Positions 12,839 to 25,748 are shown, numbered from the stretch's first letter. The stretch: 64,000 nt of DNA from Clarireedia homoeocarpa (GCA_001465935.1 LNKV01000027.1:718395-782394), one strand, 5' to 3'. Notes: a model not told the origin generated them from the letters alone. Translations and numbers: made by a program.

Positions 12839-13700
12839 GCGACAGATATCGGCTTGTGAGAAATACGGAGTAGCTGGGTCCCATGGCGGCTGGGTTAGGA
12901 AAAGGTCTTGGGCGCAATTTGGGCTGGGAGGAATAATCTTTGGGTTGGAGCTGGTGGATGGAATTTATTTATACATGTACATTATCGAAAGCAGGAAACT
13001 GCTCTACCACGCCTTGTGCTGCAACTATCACCTTTCATTATCTTCCCTAGCGCTGCTCGGATCCAAGGTCACCGACAGTTATATTACCAAGACAGGATTT
13101 GTCCCTCGGGCATTTGTGATGATCTATTCAAGACATGCGAGGCCACATAAGCAAGTCAACTTAGAGGGTTATTCGTATGAGGCTGAGGCTGTGGGAAAGC
13201 AGGTGGACATATTCGATTTCAAAGTATGTATGCCACCAGATGTCGGTAAACATAAAGTTGTGTAATTTCAAGATACTTTATAATAGCATCTGTGGGTAGA
13301 CCCGGTACGTAGCCACAAACGTCACTCTTCTTTATGGGAACGTCTGGCTAATTGTACTAACTATAGACAGCTACGAAAACTATTTATATGGAAAACTCTG
13401 CGAAAGAGTTTTCAGCCGAGTCTAAGCGAGTCAAAGCGAACTAATAGTTGATGACCATTCTCCCAGTCCTCATTTCCACCATTCCCAATTTCCACCATTC
13501 CTAACAGCATCTATGGAAGATCATCGAGGTTGTCCTGTTTATTGTAGATTCTACCTCGGATGTTTAAGGCGACCAAAGTTCTGTCGCGTGGCTGTTGTCT
13601 GTGTGGCTAGTGTGGCACCTCAGTGGGTAATTTTATACTCAGCACTGAAGTAAGCAATTGCGCTTCAATCTGTTTCTTGCCACATAAACAAAGAAAAAAA
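12839..13700. other. Gene-free stretch
   Basis: A frame at 12825-13265 overlaps the end of the previous gene and has no family motif. The segment 13470-13505 holds a short repeated phrase (ccaccattccca/ccaccattccta). An A-rich leader (gaaaaaaa) directly precedes the ATG at 13701. Confidence 0.55.
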
Positions 13701-14884
13701 ATGCTCACCACTATCAAAACATTCCCTCTATTCAATGCCTTTCCGAAAGACATTCGGCTTCTCATCTGGGAGTTCTCCCTTCCAGAGCCCAGAATTGTTC
13801 ACGTAAGGCAAGCAGAAACGAGCATCGGAAGAGTCGAGCACGACGGCTACTATGTGCCAGCATGGGTCATGAGATCTTACTGCCCTCTTCCATCTATACT
13901 ACATGTAAATACTGAGGCTCGCGAAATCGCCTCACGCTTCTACACACCAGCTTTTCGTTGTAGCTTTCCGATATCAAAAGACGCTCCATATATATGGTTT
14001 GATTTCGACCGAGATATTTTCTATCTAACGAAGGAAACATTCCACGCCATACATGGTTGCTTTGAATACTCTGCTAGCAATGGCATCAAAGACCTACCCC
14101 CGGCTGATATATGCCGAGTTAAAAATCTTGCAATTTCTTCAAAGAATTGGCGGTACCGGGCGCAGCTTACATGGCTCTCGAACATTCTCCAAATACTTGG
14201 AGGTGTGGAGAACTTGACTATATGCACCAGCCAGGTTTTGAGTGTCATTCATTGGTCTCGCGGTAATAAAGCCGCTGTTTGGGATCTGAGGACTTGGGAC
14301 GCTGATGAGGATGCTCAAATTGATGTACGACGCTGTATAAAGAAGTACGACCCAGAACAAGACAGCTTGCACCCAAGGCTAGCATTAGGAAAAGTTCCTT
14401 GTGTAGAATATTCAAAAATCTATCTGGAGGATCTTCGAGATGAGATGGATGATATTGATTTACATCACGAGACTATAACTTCTTTGGAGGCTGGAAACGG
14501 GGGTTTAATTGTCGATGAGGTATTTTCGACCAAATCGCCATCACCATTTCATTGCTCACCAAATGTCTATAGATTCCCATCGATACCCCTGAAAATCATC
14601 ACGCCAAGCAACAGGAAGCTGCTACTGATGAGAAGGCCGGCAATGACGACGAAAATGCTTGGGAGGACTACAATCCGTTCCCAGACTACATCGCCCAAAA
14701 AAGGATCGCAGCACGCTTTCCAAAAATTCAATACAAAGTATTTCTTAGTGCGCGCTTGAAAGAAGCATTGGAGAGAGCCCGCAATGAGTATCATCTACGG
14801 ATACAACGGAATTTAGAGTCTCATAAAAAACATGATTTCCTACAGTGCCAATGCAGACGGAGGCCTCCGGGCCAAAGGGCATAG
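13701..14884 (+). CDS. 2EXR-domain protein
   Basis: The N-terminus carries the 2EXR signature, F..FPKDIRLLIWEFSLPEPRIVHV, common in large families of fungal proteins of unknown function. Exons 13701-14519 and 14573-14884 give 376 residues. The intron at 14520-14572 was placed because it opens a long second exon in phase 0; without it the frame ends at 14759. The second exon encodes an acidic segment and then a basic, helical C-terminus with CQC. The ATG at 13701, preceded by an A-run, was preferred over longer non-ATG openings upstream. A regulatory or protein-binding role is possible, but none is known. Confidence 0.82.
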
Positions 14885-16317
14885 AAAACCACCTTTGGTA
14901 AGACTGAGTGTCTTATCATTCTCCAAGTCGGATAAAACCTGATTGGGTCAACATCGCGAGCATCTTTTAGGTTCAATCCTGTGGTATAAACTAGTTGCTA
15001 GGATATCTTGACCATGGAGATGATGAGCAGCCCTAAACATTACCATCAATCTGAATTACAACGCCAACGGCGCTTCACGGGATATCCCAAATAACAACTG
15101 AACTAGACGCAAGGTTTCTTAGTGTTAACACCGTTCTTATCAGTATTCACATCTCTCACCTATGCTCTTTGCTCCCATGCCACTTGACGTCACCGACACC
15201 CAACTGTCGCAAACTTCCACGCAAACGATTGCCGTGAAGGTTTGATTTAACCCGCAGAATCTCCGCAATTATGTCTCTTATTGTTATCTTAACCTAGCTC
15301 GCCCCACTCCTTTAAGTTTTGCACTGTTTCATTGTCAGGAATGTTGGTGTAAGCAGGAAGATCAGCTAGCTTGTAAATTGGGAAGATCAGCTAACTTGTA
15401 AAATTTGACTTTGATCGCTGCGGTAGCTAAGGACACTTGCTCATCTTCATATGCAGCATTCAACGTCAACCTCATCAATAATCTCGTCTCGTAGGTACAA
15501 TATTCAGATAATTGGGTATTTTATGGACTGTAATTATGACTGGCGCCTGTTGTTGCTACGGCGGTTAATCTAGAGCGAAGAGTTTAGTCGCGCCTGCTTA
15601 AGAACGCGCAATTCAAAGAAGACAGTTGCATCAATTCGCTATCACTAGGTAGAAAATGGAAGGAGGAAGAATACGCGGTAATATTTCCGTGGCCCTCTAT
15701 ACAATTGGCCCCCTAAATGACGGCCCGTCTTCCGCTGAACCCCTTCGTATATTGCGCTGCCGGAATAAGTTAGTGAAGGAGGATCGCTAGGATGCTAACC
15801 CATGCCGCTTCCCGAGCCGCAGTGATGCGACAGGGGTTGGCCACGCGATCAGCACGTGCAGAACCAACACCGTCCGTGCTCAGAGGACTCTATTTGTCAC
15901 AAAGCATTTTGAATAACTGATGTAGCCGCCCAGAGCGAGGGGCAAAGCTTCTTTGAATCACACTCGAGATACCGAATACCCGCGGTAAGCTCGCAAGCTG
16001 CTGTATTCAGCAGCACGGCATCGCTGTCGTCGATAACCTTGTTTCAACCCCCTGTGTGCTCCCCTGCTTCTAGAAGTATTCCTTCCGCGCTCCTTCTTAT
16101 GAATATGGCTATTTTGAGCCACCCCTAATAGCTGTGGGGTATTTGCGTTCGACTGAAATAGAGATGTTACGTCCCGCGTCAAACTCATGATTACTTTTCT
16201 ACTTTTATTTACTCATCCAAGGTTGGACTACATATTCGCAACGAGCAGAATCTTCGTATTCTTTCCCCATAGACATTCAATAGCTCTCTCACCTCAACAC
16301 TACCTACCATCATCATC
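14885..16317. other. Gene-free stretch
   Basis: No gene is supported in these 1.4 kb. A 24-bp near-perfect tandem pair lies at 15356-15404. The last 100 bases contain CT-rich and CATCATCATC sequence typical of a fungal promoter leading to the ATG at 16318. Confidence 0.55.
15356..15404. repeat. 24-bp tandem duplication
   Basis: The phrase ggaagatcagctagcttgta, plus four more bases, occurs at 15356-15379 and again at 15381-15404. The copies differ by one G/A change (period 25). Confidence 0.85.
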
Positions 16318-16866
16318 ATGTCTTCCATCATGGCTTGCGAATCCTCCCAAAACAGATCGCAGAGAGAGGCTCCCTCTTCAAATTCTCCAAACTGCGAACC
16401 ACCCCTAGATAGACCCCGTCTTCCTTCTTCAGCTTCATCATCATCACCCACCCTGCAAGACACCATCACCCAACTCGAGAGCTGCAAGAAACAGATAGAA
16501 GAACTCGAAGAAGACAAACGACCCTACGCCGACTACCACAACGCGTATCTCGTCGCTCGCAACCGTGCCGCAAAGGCGCAGTTCCAAGCTGAAGAGTGGC
16601 AAGATGAGTACGAGTTACAGTGTCACAATCACGATAACAACCATCGCGTGCCCGCGGTTGAGAATGCGCGGCGTAACCTTGAAGATGCTCGGAAAAGCCG
16701 CGATGTAGCGGAGCAGAATCTTCTGCAGTATACGCCTTGGAGTCATGGAAATTACAGTATTCTTTCAGAGATGGAGTGTCAGCAGCGGTATTTGGTTGAG
16801 GATATCCAGGATCTGGAAAGCTGGGTGGAGGAGCAGAGGGCGAGGGGTGAATGGAGTGATATGTGA
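16318..16866 (+). CDS. Small coiled-coil protein, hypothetical
   Basis: A single uninterrupted frame encodes 182 residues. The first 45 are Ser/Pro-rich and look disordered. From about residue 46 on, the sequence is highly charged and helical, with heptad-like spacing (ITQLESCKKQIEELEEDK and NARRNLEDARKSRDVAEQNLL). There is no signal peptide or membrane segment. No family is recognised. It may be a scaffold or an orphan protein; CT-rich upstream sequence and consistent coding composition support it. Confidence 0.65.
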   Translation: MSSIMACESSQNRSQREAPSSNSPNCEPPLDRPRLPSSASSSSPTLQDTITQLESCKKQIEELEEDKRPYADYHNAYLVARNRAAKAQFQAEEWQDEYELQCHNHDNNHRVPAVENARRNLEDARKSRDVAEQNLLQYTPWSHGNYSILSEMECQQRYLVEDIQDLESWVEEQRARGEWSDM

Positions 16867-17758
16867 GGACGCTGATGGAAATGCGAAGATGATTTGAGGT
16901 CGATGATGGCGATGGTGGGGCTTGATAGGTTGGCAGAGGCAGAGGAAGAGGAAGGGGCGAGGTCGATGTGTTCGCTGAGCATGCAACCTGCGGACACGAA
17001 AACTCATATTCCCTGGATGACTACCATGATCATCAGCTCCTGAATCATCAAACCCCAAAATTTTGGTAATCAGCACAAATCAAAGTATGTCTGGGAGACG
17101 GAACTCACCATCGACGGACAGAGAAATGGGCTCGCTTCTCTGAATGAGCTGCGAACAGTGACTGGTCTAGGAAAGAAAAACAACTTGACCATAGATCCAG
17201 TTATATTTGCAATCATTTTGGATGCTCAGGTTACTTGAGTTTTCAGGTATTTGCATCTCTTGGGTTTCTGTATTAGCATGGCGTCAGAAATTCCGGGGAA
17301 AAGAGTACATGTCAGACCGGCGTATTTGGACGGAATACTCATATGGAGGATACCAAAAATACTAATGATTGGACGGATTAATAGGTTGGATATTGGGTCT
17401 TGTATGTGTAGAAAACTCCATGTCTAAATAGATAGACAAGATCGCCTTGACGGTCACCTTAGAAAATAATCAATATTGTGTTATGCAAGATTTGTTGGCA
17501 ACACCTGCATCAATGATTTTGGTCCCGAATCTTGTGGATGCCATCGTCTGTTTCAATTTATGCCGTAAGATGCGGTAGATAGAAAACTAACAGTATCATT
17601 AAAATTACAAGTGCTCCCATCAATCATCAATCGCCCACAATTATTCGAATTTTAAGGAAACCAGAGAAGAGAACCGGCCCATTACAACTGAAGACACCAC
17701 AGCATTATCACCCAATCCGACCCAACCCAACCAGTTTCGATCAAATAAAGCAGGAGCT
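16867..17758. other. Gene-free stretch between convergent genes
   Basis: This is the shared 3' region of the coiled-coil gene and the P450 gene on the opposite strand. Only short frames without motifs are seen. Confidence 0.55.
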
Positions 17759-19404
17759 TTACACATTCACTTTTGTCAGCCTAACATTCAATGCAGGCTT
17801 CTTCCAAAGCCCAAACATCTTATTCCTCTCCAACCACGTGTCGAAGCCCTCGCCACCCTTCAAATCAAACCCCCAAACCACAATTCCCAACAACAGCCTC
17901 ATCTCCGCATAGGCCAAGTTCTTGCCGATACAGTTCGCTGGCCCATAACTAAATGCTTGTTTGGCCTTCCTATCATCGTGTTCAAATTCCTTAGGGTCGC
18001 TTAATATCATACCGGGGAATGTGTTTTTCAATGCAGAAACATCTTCGGAGCCTAGCCAACGCTCAGGATGAAAGGTATAGGGATCTGTGAAGTTAGAAAT
18101 AGAGTAGTTGGCTGACCAATTATTGACACCGATGGTTGTATGACCGGGGACGTATTTCCCTTCAATGATGGTTCCTTCAGGGGGAGATATCCGTGGAAGG
18201 GTACCAGGCACTGGAGGATACATGCGTAGACCTTCCTCTAGGGTAGCGTTGAGGTATTTGCAGGATGCGAGGGCGTGAAGAGTCAAATCCGAACGTTTTT
18301 CGAAGGATGTACGTAGTTCTAGAGTGAGATTTTGGAGGACATGAGGATTACGAAGGAGGAAGTAGGTTAAGCCGTTGAGAAGAGATGCTGTCTGCTCCTA
18401 GTGTTAGTCGATGCTTTAAAGGGGTCAAACTCCATAGTAGCTTACCGTCTCGCTGCCAGCGACAATCAATATACTAGCATTCTCCTTGATTTCTCCCTCG
18501 GTCATTCCCTTTTCAGTCTCGTTGTGCTTCATAATATACGCCATGAAGTCAGGCCGATCAGTATGTTTAGCCATTCTACGCTCAGCTTTTTCTGCAGCGA
18601 GCGCTTTGTGGCGCTGAAACCTGTTTCTCATACTTGGGGGAATAAGGAACAACAGCCAAGTGCCGTACGGTGGATACTTACGCAATTCCGTGATCACGAC
18701 ATTGATTCCAAAGATACTGAAAATCAACTCAATCCACGAGTGCATAACACCCGTTTTGAGGCAATCGAATGGCTCCCCAAAAGCAAGATCGCCGATCAGA
18801 TCGAAAGTGGCATAGTTATACCAGCCACCAAGATCAATGCTACCGTCTTTTGCCGAAAATTTAACAAGACCATCAACAAATTGCTGTGCATAGTCCTGAA
18901 TAAGCGGCTCTTGAGAAGCCAACGCTTTTTCGGAGAAAGCATGTGCCTGGAGACGACGAAACCGCCTGTGGTCCTCCTGGCCTGCGATGAGACTAAATGA
19001 GTAGGATATGTAAGCCTCGTTTCGAGTAATTCTTGAAGTATAAACAAAAGAACTCACATGTTGGCAGGTTGGTTCAATCCTCCTCGTTCTTTCAAATCTT
19101 TTGGAAAATTGCCCTTTCCATCTTTTGGAAATCCGTATATCTCTTCCCATGCTGTTGACGACTTATAGTCCAAATACCTTGGTCCCATCCTCACAACATC
19201 GCCATATATATCGTGTAGTTCTTTCGCTTTGTATGGTAGCCGTCCTTGCAGTTTCCAAAGAAAAAGTGGTATGCTCGACGCTGCACATATCTTCGGTCCA
19301 GGATATGACTTTAGCGGATGGAAGAAAACATTATAAATATAGCCGGCGACCCAGTAGGAACCGAAGAGAAAAAGCGCCGTGAAAGCGATAGCCTGTGTGT
19401 GCAT
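17759..19404 (-). CDS. Cytochrome P450 monooxygenase
   Basis: This is a membrane-anchored microsomal P450 that would hydroxylate a small lipophilic substrate. Three exons on the minus strand, 19404-19058, 18992-18446 and 18391-17759, give 508 residues. An N-terminal anchor (about residues 4-22) is followed by the FHPLKSYPGPKI hinge. The I-helix has AGSET, the K-helix has EEGLR (ExxR), then HPERW, and the heme ligand lies in FSYGPANCIGKNLA. The usual Arg two residues before the Cys is Ala, a variant also met in fungal P450s. The ATG at 19404 was chosen because the frame upstream has no ATG. The gene is intact. The neighbours do not form an obvious pathway with it, so the substrate is unknown. 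Confidence 0.9.
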
Positions 19405-20184
19405 TTTAAGTCCTGCCTGTTGAAGTGCAAGTGACTGGAAGCTGCTTTGTATTGGAAGATGATTTCCCAACCTTTTTATACTTGAATCTATGAGGTGTCA
19501 ACTTTGCGCGACTGCTGAAGGGAGGTAGGTTATCTCCGCGCCGATCGTCCGGGTAAGGTTATATCATAGTACGATGTACGCACAAACGGAGTAGCGGTTA
19601 TCCAATCAAAATTCGGCACAACAATATTGGATATTGAAGAAGTGCTTAACGAAACGGATAGTAGCTACTCGGCACAGCTTGAATTGGATGTTTATGCATA
19701 AGTCGGACGATCCTGACGACATGACCGTGGGTATGATATTGCCTCAATTGCACCGGTTTCTGCCTACACAGGGTAGTGGTAGCCCCCCCAGCTCCAAAAT
19801 GATTCCGGATACGTGACGTTGCGGTATTACCGTCTCTTCGTATGTCAATAGAGAAAGCGACAAATGGGACGAGGTTTGGAGAAGGATTTCCGCCCAAGTA
19901 ATGAGAAGACCAGGCGGAGATGATGTTGTCGCAAAATTATGAAAGCGAGACTTCCTTCAGATATATAGAAGAAATGAAATGTGAATGACGCTCCGCTGGC
20001 TCTCCGAGGGCCACTGCCGTGGAGGCAGACTAAGACTTCCTTCCACTTACAACTAAACTAAACTAAACGTAGCCTAGTAAGGTAGTCCTACGAGGGTATG
20101 GGAACAATTATTTCCTGGCGTAGATGCGTCCGCAACATGTAATTTGTACTAGACCACATAGCCATGTACCAAAGTAGAATCTCT
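19405..20184. other. Intergenic region upstream of the P450
   Basis: The region holds the P450 promoter and the 3' side of PSF2. No gene or strong motif is seen. Confidence 0.55.
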
Positions 20185-20987
20185 TCATAGTTCCATTTCC
20201 TCATCCTCACTGGCATCATCTTCTGCACTGCCCGCACCATTCTCCTCGCGTTCTCTCCGTGCAGCCTCCCTAGAGGCACCCAGTTTTCTTAAGCCATCCA
20301 TCACTCCAGTAATGAATCCCCTTCCTTCGCTGACTTCCATAGCACCAACGCCTCGCAAACTGCTCACGCCTCCACCTTCTACAGCCATCATACTACTACG
20401 CATTTTGGACATCCGTACCTCCCTCAGATCTCGTAATAATTCGCGGACTCTGTCTGCTTCCGGTATGTCATCGCTCGCAGCCTCTAGCAAGACTTCTCCG
20501 ATATCGATCCAATGATAGGGTAGATAATCCGGTATAGAGTCTGCATCGTTAGAAGGGAGGAAAGGTGGTGATATGCTCGTGTCTATGCGAGGGTGTATAG
20601 GTGGTGGCGGGGAGAATTCTTCGGGATTTTCAGTCTCTATCTTAAGAATCTTGTCGAGTGACTTTGCATGAAGCCAAGGGGGAGGGAGAATGTTCGCGCG
20701 ACGTTGGCGTTTCAGCAGGAGTGCGAGCCAAAGCGGCAGTGGCGCACGATGAGGTGGGCGCAGAGGTTGTGTCTTGCCCTATAAAGTGTACTTTCAAATT
20801 AAAAACTGCTCGAAATTGATGGAGAATAGAGCTCTGATGAGGGGTAAATGGCGGGGTAAACAGGAGAGCTTACACCTAATAAATCAAGACTCTCAAGGCG
20901 CTGCCGCGGTATTACAGTCACCATCTCCATTTCGCAGAGAAAGGCAACCTCCATTGGCGTTAAGCCAGCAGGTAAAGGTAAAGCCAT
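20185..20987 (-). CDS. PSF2: GINS complex subunit Psf2 (DNA replication)
   Basis: Psf2 is one of the four subunits of GINS, the nuclear complex that joins Cdc45 and Mcm2-7 to form the replicative helicase. Two exons, 20987-20874 and 20778-20185, give 235 residues. The start ([19 protein letters not shown]) and the following [21 protein letters not shown] block match the conserved N-terminal and middle parts of the family. [18 protein letters not shown] followed by R..KMR is the late family signature. The C-terminus is an acidic fungal extension. Introns split at a glycine in phase 0. This is a single-copy housekeeping gene, clean in sequence, and useful as a marker that the assembly here is sound. 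Confidence 0.93.
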
Positions 20988-21739
20988 GGTGAGTTGTGCA
21001 ACTGTTGTGGTTTCTAAAGACAAAGTTTGGATATCTGAAAAGAAGCGCGTTTGCGACCGCGACGAAATATGATACCTCAGGCTTGAACATTTGAATTGTT
21101 GTGGGCTTGTTTCCTTGAAGCTTCCATTGCTTCACATCTGCGACTCGATCATCAAGCCACGAAGATGTACCAATATATGAATTCCGGCAAAAAATGTGCA
21201 TATCCAATGTTTCACGCACACACGGCGAGGATCAATCAACATCACGGCGAACAGAAGACCACTGGAGGCGCTCTGTGTATGCTTTGATAATCAGTCTTCG
21301 GAGCGAGGAAATGCTACTCAGAATCGCAAACTGATTGTATTAGGTGAGGCACTGGGAAATCCTCTCAAGCAGCTAGTCGTACTTTGGGATCTCTGGCCAT
21401 ACCCAAGTTGGCAATTCTGCAATCAGGATGCAGATCTCAAGTTTTTAGTACCGGAGAATGGAGCTTTGATGGCACAAGGAGTCGTACATATGACTGGTCT
21501 GATGGACTAAAATTGCATTATACTTTAGCTGTATGGATGGTCAATTCGAGTAGTCTGGACTCTATGAACGGAAACCTGCAGGGCAACACATACTGGAAGC
21601 TGTGTGCCTTTGTACAGCTGGATATCGTCTAAGACTGGACACAATTCTACACATATGTCTATGATATTATCTCTACCGGGACTTCTTCCAGGGCGCCACC
21701 CCTTCAACAAATGTCTGCTTGCTAACTGAAACTTAAGTT
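20988..21739. other. Gene-free stretch
   Basis: This contains the PSF2 promoter and then sequence with no recognisable gene. Frames at 21196-21632 have no motif support. Confidence 0.5.
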
Positions 21740-22455
21740 TGGGCCGAAAGCTTCATTCACGGATGACCGCCAACTCCTCTCAGACAACTGGGATACCAAA
21801 TACATCCGGCAGGCTTTTACGGATTGGAAAATCTACGTCAATATGTTCATGATAATTGGCGCTAGCTCTCCACTATACTCCCTCTCGCTTTTCTTGCCCA
21901 CTGTTGTCAAAGACTTTGGTTACACCGCAAATAGTGCTCAACTCATAATTGTGCCCCCATATGTGGTTGCTTGTGCATTCACTATCTTAGCCAGTTATTT
22001 CGCGGATAAACTGCAACAGAGAGATATCTTCGTCCTGTGCTTCCAATCAGTGACTATTATTGGGTTCTCTTTGGTGATTACAAGAGATATTTATCTCAAG
22101 GGGTATTCCCAGTCACCCTCTAGTAATTCCTTGGCACACAAATAATATGGGCGGCAGTCTGAAACTCAGAATCGGTGTTACGATGTGCGTTGGATCTAGC
22201 AACTGCGGCGGCATTGTGGTGGCATTTTCCTACATATCAGTGGATGCCTCAAGGTATTTCTTAACCTTGCAATGACCTTAAAGAATCAGTATTCGTCAGG
22301 AAACGCCAGCTCACAAACCAATCTCAGGTTTATCCAAGGACATGTGATATTGCTCGGTCTTTTGTCTATGTCCTTCGATTTGGCACTGCATGGCGATATG
22401 TCACCGAATCGAAAATCGTCGTAGAGATACTGCCGACAGAGAGCGGGGATTGACG
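21740..22455 (+). pseudogene. C-terminal remnant of an ACS-type MFS transporter
   Basis: From about 21740 the frame reads like the central loop and second half of an allantoate-permease-type transporter: a DWK motif, then SLFLPTVVKDFGYT, a helix pair with AQLIIVPPYV, and a loop with ADKLQQRD. After about 22095 the frame must change to continue into WHTNN and the SSNCGGIV helix. A remaining intron-like step leads to RFIQGH. The whole N-terminal half is missing and stops follow each frame change. It is therefore a fragment, distinct in sequence from the intact transporter at 4991. Confidence 0.8.
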
Positions 22456-22853
22456 GTTGAATCTTACACGGAAGAGATGAAGCTTTCCCAAGAGGATAGA
22501 ACAGATTATGCGACTTTCTGGACGTTTACTATCTGATGGATGTAAATTGAGAATCATATCGAGAAGCCGGACTTGCAGTCCGTTGATACTAAACAAATAA
22601 CCGTTCGCTGCATTGCTGTACGTTAATTTTCTTCCCTAAAACAGCGGAATCACGAAACAAGCTACTAATCTCAAGCAGCAAATCACAGTTCATGTTCAAT
22701 TATGTAATCCATACATGCGTAGTGATAATAATAGGGTCTCTTCATCAAGGGGTAGGATTTAAGTCTCAATTACAGCTGAATGATGTATATTCTAAAGTCT
22801 AACCCAAGCCTCGAACAGCACGCTTTTCACAAAATATTCTCCATCAAACCATT
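22456..22853. other. Gene-free stretch between remnant genes
   Basis: About 400 bases with no supported feature; this is the left edge of the siderophore-like cluster. Confidence 0.5.
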
Positions 22854-24741
22854 CTACAGCTTCGGTCTTGGCGCAGCACTCCTCTCATTCACAATTCTTA
22901 TCCCCTCAGCTCTCAGTTTAAACTTCTGAACTTTTCCACTACCAGTCTTTGGAGTATCGACAGCCAATCCTTCTTCCCCGAACCAGAATACGTGATGAGG
23001 AGCCTTATACCACCCCAATTCTTTCCTCGTCCAATCTCTCACTTCGGCGTCTGATATCTTCTTCTTCACTGCAGCAGAATCTTCCCGTGCGTCTAAGAAG
23101 GCACCGACAACGTCACCATACTTGGAGTCAGGAATGCCTACTACCACGGCGCGGGATATCGATGGATGTGCGCTGAGACGGGTCTCTACTTCTAGGGGGT
23201 AGATGTTTTCTCCGCCTGTTTAGCAACTAGGTCAGCTCTTGCATCGCTGTCATCAAAAAAACCCCACTAACCTCGAACTATGATATCTTTAAACCTTCCA
23301 GTGATTGAGCAGTATCCACGTGCATCGAACGACGCCTCATCACCGGTTTTCAACCACACCACACCTTCCTCATCTCTAACCATTACTTCAGCCGTCTTCT
23401 CCGGATTGTTCCAATATCCCTTTTGGAGCGAATATCCTGATATGCATAGTTCTCCTCGGGCTCCCTGTGGTACGATATTCTCATCTCGGTCGATGATCTT
23501 GGCCCGCAAGTGTGGGAGAATTTGACCCACGGTGGTGAGCCGAGTATCTATGGCATCATACGTGTAGGCATTGAAGCAAGTAAGCGAAGTCTCCGTTAAC
23601 CTTTCGAACTCAGTCAGTTATACGTTAGAATTACCGATGGTCTTCACTCACCGTAGCTAGAAGTGTATTCACGCATTCCTAATTCAGTCAACAGTCTCCG
23701 CATTAGCGGCCTCGGTACTGGCGCGCCAGCTTTAAAGCCCGTCCTCAAATTCTCACAATTGAATCCCTCGGGTCTCGGCAGATTGAGAATCTCTTCAAAC
23801 ATGGTTTAGGGTTGACTTTTGCGCCATGAGTGATGGCTGCTAGAACACCGAGCACAAGTCCGAAACAGTGGAATAGCGGTGGTAGGCAGCAAAGGATATC
23901 TTGATGTGTGAAGGCCAAGCGGTCGCCAATGGAATTCGCATTATTAATTAAGTTACTGTGTGGGTTTTGTTTAGACTTGAGAACATGAAATTGCGTCCCG
24001 AAGAAAATGCTTACAAGTGTGTAAGCATTGCCGCTTTGGGACTTCCAGTCGAACCGCTTGTGAATTGTAGGTTCACGACATCGTCTGGGTTGACCATCGC
24101 CCGCGATTTGCCGAAGTTATTCATGGAACACTGCTGCCTTCCTTGGTTCTTCAATATGTCATAGGTCATGAATCCTTTCCGGGAGCCCTTAACATTATGA
24201 CGTTCTCTAGATATTCGGATTTGGCATCGTTCTTAGGAGTTGACCCCAGATCTGATAGAAATTGTCTTACGTCCTATTGACCAATTTTTGATACAGTGAA
24301 CAACACCCGGCAACCTACACTACGTTAGTGAACATCTTTCAGAAATTCTCGGCTTGTGTTACCGGCATATTTGAGCGCATTCTTCGCCTCTTGCGTCGTG
24401 TATGTACTATTCAACACAAACAAAACGCAACTAATATACCCCGCTGCGAAGAACAGCGAAATATATTCCGCACAATTGCTCGCCAAGATTCTAATTCGAT
24501 CTCCAGCCTTAATACCTAACGACAGCACTCCCCGAGCTATCGCAGCACTCTCTTCCTGCAACCTCCCATACTTCCATCTCGTTCCAAGAGAAGGGCACAC
24601 TAAACATTCATATTTCGAGCGCAGATGAGTTTGCTGATCGAGCAAATCACCAAGAGTAAGGAACAATAGCGGCGAGCTCGTTGCGCCTTGAACAATTGAT
24701 GGCCTTGGGATATCACTTGTGATTTCGTACGTAGACTGCAT
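22854..24741 (-). pseudogene. Acyl-CoA ligase (SidI-like AMP-binding enzyme), broken, C-terminal PKL
   Basis: Members activate a carboxylic acid to its CoA thioester; in siderophore pathways SidI makes mevalonyl-CoA in peroxisomes. Reading the minus strand from the ATG at 24741, the N-terminal lobe is intact to about 24325. A region with several stops and a frame change (24324-24150) follows. Then come the P-loop motif [14 protein letters not shown], an intron, the DILCCLPPLFHCFG block, a deletion of about 30 residues, the SSYG/LTETS motif across an intron, TGDEA, and GRFKDIIVRGGENIYP across another intron. The C-terminus ends PKL, compatible with a type 1 peroxisomal signal. Introns near 23973, 23620 and 23245 still splice in phase. 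The N-terminal third of the AMP site is thus disconnected and no full enzyme can be made. Confidence 0.85.
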
Positions 24742-24812
24742 TCTGCAAGTTTCAACACGTAAGATCTCACAACACCCAGCTGGTCCTGATTCTGGAACGG
24801 ATCGAACAAAAG

Positions 24813-24821
24813 ATCAGATAA
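24813..24821 (+). promoter_or_regulatory. Iron-GATA factor site ATCAGATAA
   Basis: An exact match to the ATCWGATAA consensus bound by SreA/Sre1-type iron repressors, 72 bases upstream of the ligase ATG. A second GATAA follows directly. Confidence 0.75.
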
Positions 24822-25539
24822 GATAAAACAGTACCCAAGTACCTGCAGGTACGTAGGGACTTTTGCATGACTAAGACACCAACCATCCTGAACACGGAGA
24901 CTCGGGTACGAGAAGAATTCACACCTCATTCTCCCTTGATTGTCAATTTGTGACGTAACACGCGAGTAAAACTTCTACTTTCCAAAAATTTCGCTGAAGC
25001 CGAGGTAAGCTATGAGAACAGGTCCGTAAAACTATCATCAAGTCTAGGCAGGACCCGTGTATGCAGTATGCAAGAGAAGGATACAGAGCGGATGGAAGAC
25101 GAACAAGAAATCTACCCCAGGAAGGCCATGGCTCGAAGCAACTTCGGGGCCAGCCCACTTGGGACGACACTGCGTCACTTATTGCAAATTGTGAGAAACA
25201 ACGGTCATGTATCGGCGATTGTCGGCTCCAAATACCCTTTTACTCCACCGATTATCATCTATGCTGTAATAGAATCAACTGCGACTCTACAAACTTCACT
25301 AGATGGGCCAGCTTTCTCCATCCATTCGTCGCTCATCGTCAAAAAGCATATTCGGGCAAGCCCACTCATTCACCACAAAACATCATTTTCAGCGAATCAA
25401 ACCCGAAAGGGAAGCTCAGAGCTTACAAGCACCTACCTACTTGTCTAGGATGCGGTAACTAGGTTGTGCTCGAAGGGAAATTTTTCATCAGAATAGATTG
25501 ATAAGATTATGAGAGACCATTTTAGCATGGAGTGTGAAC

Positions 25540-25548
25540 TTATCAGAT
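25540..25548 (-). promoter_or_regulatory. Iron-GATA factor site (reverse) TTATCAGAT
   Basis: An exact reverse match to ATCWGATAA, about 260 bases upstream of the hydratase ATG. Confidence 0.7.
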
Positions 25549-25748
25549 TGCAGATGCCGAGTTCGGAAGGGAACTTGGCTGGTGTCAGTTTAGTGACTGG
25601 GGTCAACGGGATACTTGAATCTGTAGTCAAGTAAAGTCCCCTGAATTTAGCCGGGTCTATTGCATCCTGGTGGACCTCGATAATGGATGTAGGAAATGGT
25701 GTTTGCATATTTGGAGGGAGCTTGGGTAATCTGGTGGCGAGATGGAAA

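Noticed and set aside
12825..13265. Open frame of 146 codons after the second rhodopsin gene
   Set aside because: It overlaps the last exon of that gene in another frame and has no recognisable composition or motif.
25061..25462. Two overlapping frames between ligase and hydratase
   Set aside because: They overlap each other, show no motif, and lie in a divergent promoter with GATA sites.
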